A stretch of DNA of 41,755 bases, from assembly GCA_017409765.1 (NCBI GenBank), contig JAFQSA010000011.1, positions 1 to 41,755 of the forward strand, read 5' to 3'. Origin of the DNA: Clostridia bacterium (GTDB taxonomy: Bacteria > Bacillota > Clostridia > Christensenellales > CAG-314). The notes under the pieces are model-generated. The model ran no database searches. It was not told the DNA's origin and was given only the letters and a program-made list of their open reading frames with translations. The position numbers and the translations under genes are program-made. Below, in pieces: positions 40,622 to 41,755 of this stretch. The first letter of the stretch is position 1. The number at the start of each line of letters is the position of its first letter.

Positions 40622-40876
40622 ATGACAAAACAAGAAATCATTGCTAAATTCGGCAGAAAAGAGGGCGACACAGGTTCTCCAGAAGTACAAATTGCGCTTT
40701 TGACAGAACGCATCAACCACCTTACTGAGCACCTCAAGACACACCAAAAGGATCACCACTCTCGTCGTGGACTTTTGCAAATGGTAGGTCGCAGAAAGGG
40801 TTTGTTGGACTACCTCAAACAAACTGACATCGAAAAGTATCGTGCAATCATTGCTGAACTCGGTCTCAGAAAATAA
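40622..40876 (+). CDS. rpsO: 30S ribosomal protein S15
   Basis: 84 residues. [22 protein letters not shown], then [21 protein letters not shown], are the rRNA-binding signatures. It binds the 16S central domain early in assembly. SD ACAAGGAGAAA is strong. It precedes pnp, as in most bacteria, with a terminator between them. Confidence 0.98.
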   Translation: MTKQEIIAKFGRKEGDTGSPEVQIALLTERINHLTEHLKTHQKDHHSRRGLLQMVGRRKGLLDYLKQTDIEKYRAIIAELGLRK

Positions 40877-40886
40877 TGTTGATATT

Positions 40887-40937
40887 AAAGGGAATGGGAG
40901 GACGGAACACATCCTCTTGTTCCTTTTTTTATTTTTT
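40887..40937 (+). terminator. terminator between rpsO and pnp
   Basis: AAAGGGAA (40887-40894) and GAGGA (40898-40902) pair with TCCTC (40912-40916) and TTCCTTT (40920-40926), followed by TTTTATTTTTT. Attenuation rather than complete stop is possible, since no good pnp promoter is seen after it. Confidence 0.82.
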
Positions 40938-40970
40938 GCAGTAAAAATATTGCTGCGCGGTAAAATATGG

Positions 40971-40991
40971 GAAATCGCATGAGCGGTTTTC
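40971..40991 (+). promoter_or_regulatory. small hairpin in the pnp leader
   Basis: GAAATCGC pairs with GCGGTTTTC with one bulged T and loop ATGA, 10 bases before the SD. pnp leaders are commonly processed by RNase III in enterobacteria; relevance here is unproven. Confidence 0.3.
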
Positions 40992-41012
40992 GAGAAAGAA
41001 AGGAGAAAGAAA

Positions 41013-41755
41013 ATGGAAAAATTTAATCACATCGAAGGTCAAATCGGTAACCGTAAGTACCACATCTTCCAAACTGAAGTTGGTGGCAGAACTGTTTCCG
41101 TAGAGATCGGCAAGTATGCAGAACAAGCTAACGGCTCCTGCATGGTACAATGTGGCGAAACTGTTGTTATGACAAACGTTACACTCGCTGCAAAACCAAG
41201 AGACGGAATCGACTTCTTCCCTCTTGGAGTAGACTTTGAAGAAAAAATGTACTCCGTAGGTAAAATCCCCGGAGGTTTCAAAAAGCGTGAAGGTCGCGCA
41301 AGTGACAAGGCAATTTTGACATCTCGTCTTATTGACCGTCCAATTAGACCTTTGTTCCCAAAGGGATTCTTGAATGACGTTTCTGTTATTTGCACAGCAA
41401 TGTCCGTAGAACCTGACATTCAACCTGAAGTATACGCTATGATGGGTAGCTCTATTGCGCTTAGCATTTCCGACATCCCATTTGCAGGTCCTACAGGTAG
41501 TGTAGTTGTTGGTTATGTAGATGGCGAATACATTATCAACCCAACAAACGAACAAAAAGAACGTAGTCGTTTGCACCTTAACCTTGCTGGTACAAAAGAT
41601 GCCATCATGATGGTAGAAGCGGGCGCAAACGAAATTACAGAACAAGAAATGCTTGGTGCTATCTTGTTTGGCCACGAAGCAATCAAAGAACAATGCGCAT
41701 TTGTAGAGTTCATCCGCGATTGCATCGGCAAGCCAAAGGCAGATATCGAACTTCA
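41013..41755 (+). CDS. pnp: Polyribonucleotide nucleotidyltransferase (PNPase), 5' part
   Basis: The first 247 codons of about 700; it runs off the window. It degrades RNA 3'-5' phosphorolytically and is part of degradosome-like assemblies. The first RNase PH domain is clear: [89 protein letters not shown] is strong. C-ending codons dominate, like rpsO. KH and S1 domains would lie beyond the window. Confidence 0.97.
   Translation, partial: MEKFNHIEGQIGNRKYHIFQTEVGGRTVSVEIGKYAEQANGSCMVQCGETVVMTNVTLAAKPRDGIDFFPLGVDFEEKMYSVGKIPGGFKKREGRASDKAILTSRLIDRPIRPLFPKGFLNDVSVICTAMSVEPDIQPEVYAMMGSSIALSISDIPFAGPTGSVVVGYVDGEYIINPTNEQKERSRLHLNLAGTKDAIMMVEAGANEITEQEMLGAILFGHEAIKEQCAFVEFIRDCIGKPKADIEL

Noticed and set aside
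1..41755. Mobile elements, phage genes, CRISPR arrays, defence systems
   Set aside because: No transposase, integrase, phage, cas or restriction gene and no regularly spaced direct repeats were seen.

Overview
The window looks like a chromosome segment of a low-GC, spore-forming or formerly spore-forming member of the Clostridia (Bacillota). The evidence is a Met T-box leader, sporulation-type genes (spoIVB, ylbJ, gerW/ytfJ, a dacB-like carboxypeptidase), an IspH-ribosomal S1 fusion, KtrAB potassium uptake, Shine-Dalgarno sequences of the AAGGAG type, and many near-consensus TTGACA-17-TATAAT promoters. Nearly all of it is vertically inherited housekeeping DNA. I see no insertion sequence, phage, CRISPR array or obvious foreign island.

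Layout. 1-307: four tRNA genes (Gln, His, Arg, Gly) on the minus strand with their own promoter. 593-2353: a VanZ-type membrane protein interrupted by Ig-like domains. 2430-5276: T-box riboswitch and the metNIQ methionine importer. 5374-6040: an unidentified 183-residue protein transcribed alone from an ideal promoter. 6043-6918: a candidate structured RNA followed by a YjjG-like phosphatase. 7075-8098 (minus): rdgB and a small membrane protein. 8205-11195: alr-rsmD-coaD-DAHP synthase. 11353-13540: ktrB-ktrA. 13541-15717 (minus): ylbJ and tmcAL (ylbM). 15750-18117: pta-ackA. 18122-18925: DUF177 (ylbN)-rpmF. 18991-23536: rnc-smc. 23811-25508: spoIVB and an unknown membrane protein. 25509-26804: deoB. 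26858-27991: a D,D-carboxypeptidase. 28193-30369: M50 protease-scpA-scpB. 30421-31703: GNAT and HAD-IIA proteins. 31974-34106: ytfI-gerW-dacB-like sporulation operon. 34419-38376: rluB-surE-HI0933 flavoprotein-aroH-plsC. 38546-41755: ispH-rpsA fusion, rpsO and the start of pnp.

How the genes fit together. Two ancestral Bacillota neighbourhoods can be recognised. One is rsmD-coaD-ylbJ-ylbM-ylbN-rpmF, here interrupted by aromatic-biosynthesis, potassium-uptake and acetate-kinase genes and with ylbJ/ylbM inverted. The other is scpA-scpB-ytfI-gerW-dacB-rluB. The segment therefore covers chromosome segregation (smc, scpA, scpB), RNA processing and ribosome function (rnc, rsmD, rluB, tmcAL, rpmF, rpsO, rpsA domain, pnp), wall precursors and remodelling (alr, two carboxypeptidases), acetate fermentation (pta-ackA), and spore formation.

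The most interesting non-coding signals are: a ~25-bp element present three times, each next to a sporulation-type gene (14535-14560, 23719-23743, 31892-31918); a three-way-junction RNA candidate at 6078-6207; two genes whose promoters place the transcription start at the initiation codon (18152 and 28228); and an abrupt codon-usage switch at the IspH/S1 junction.
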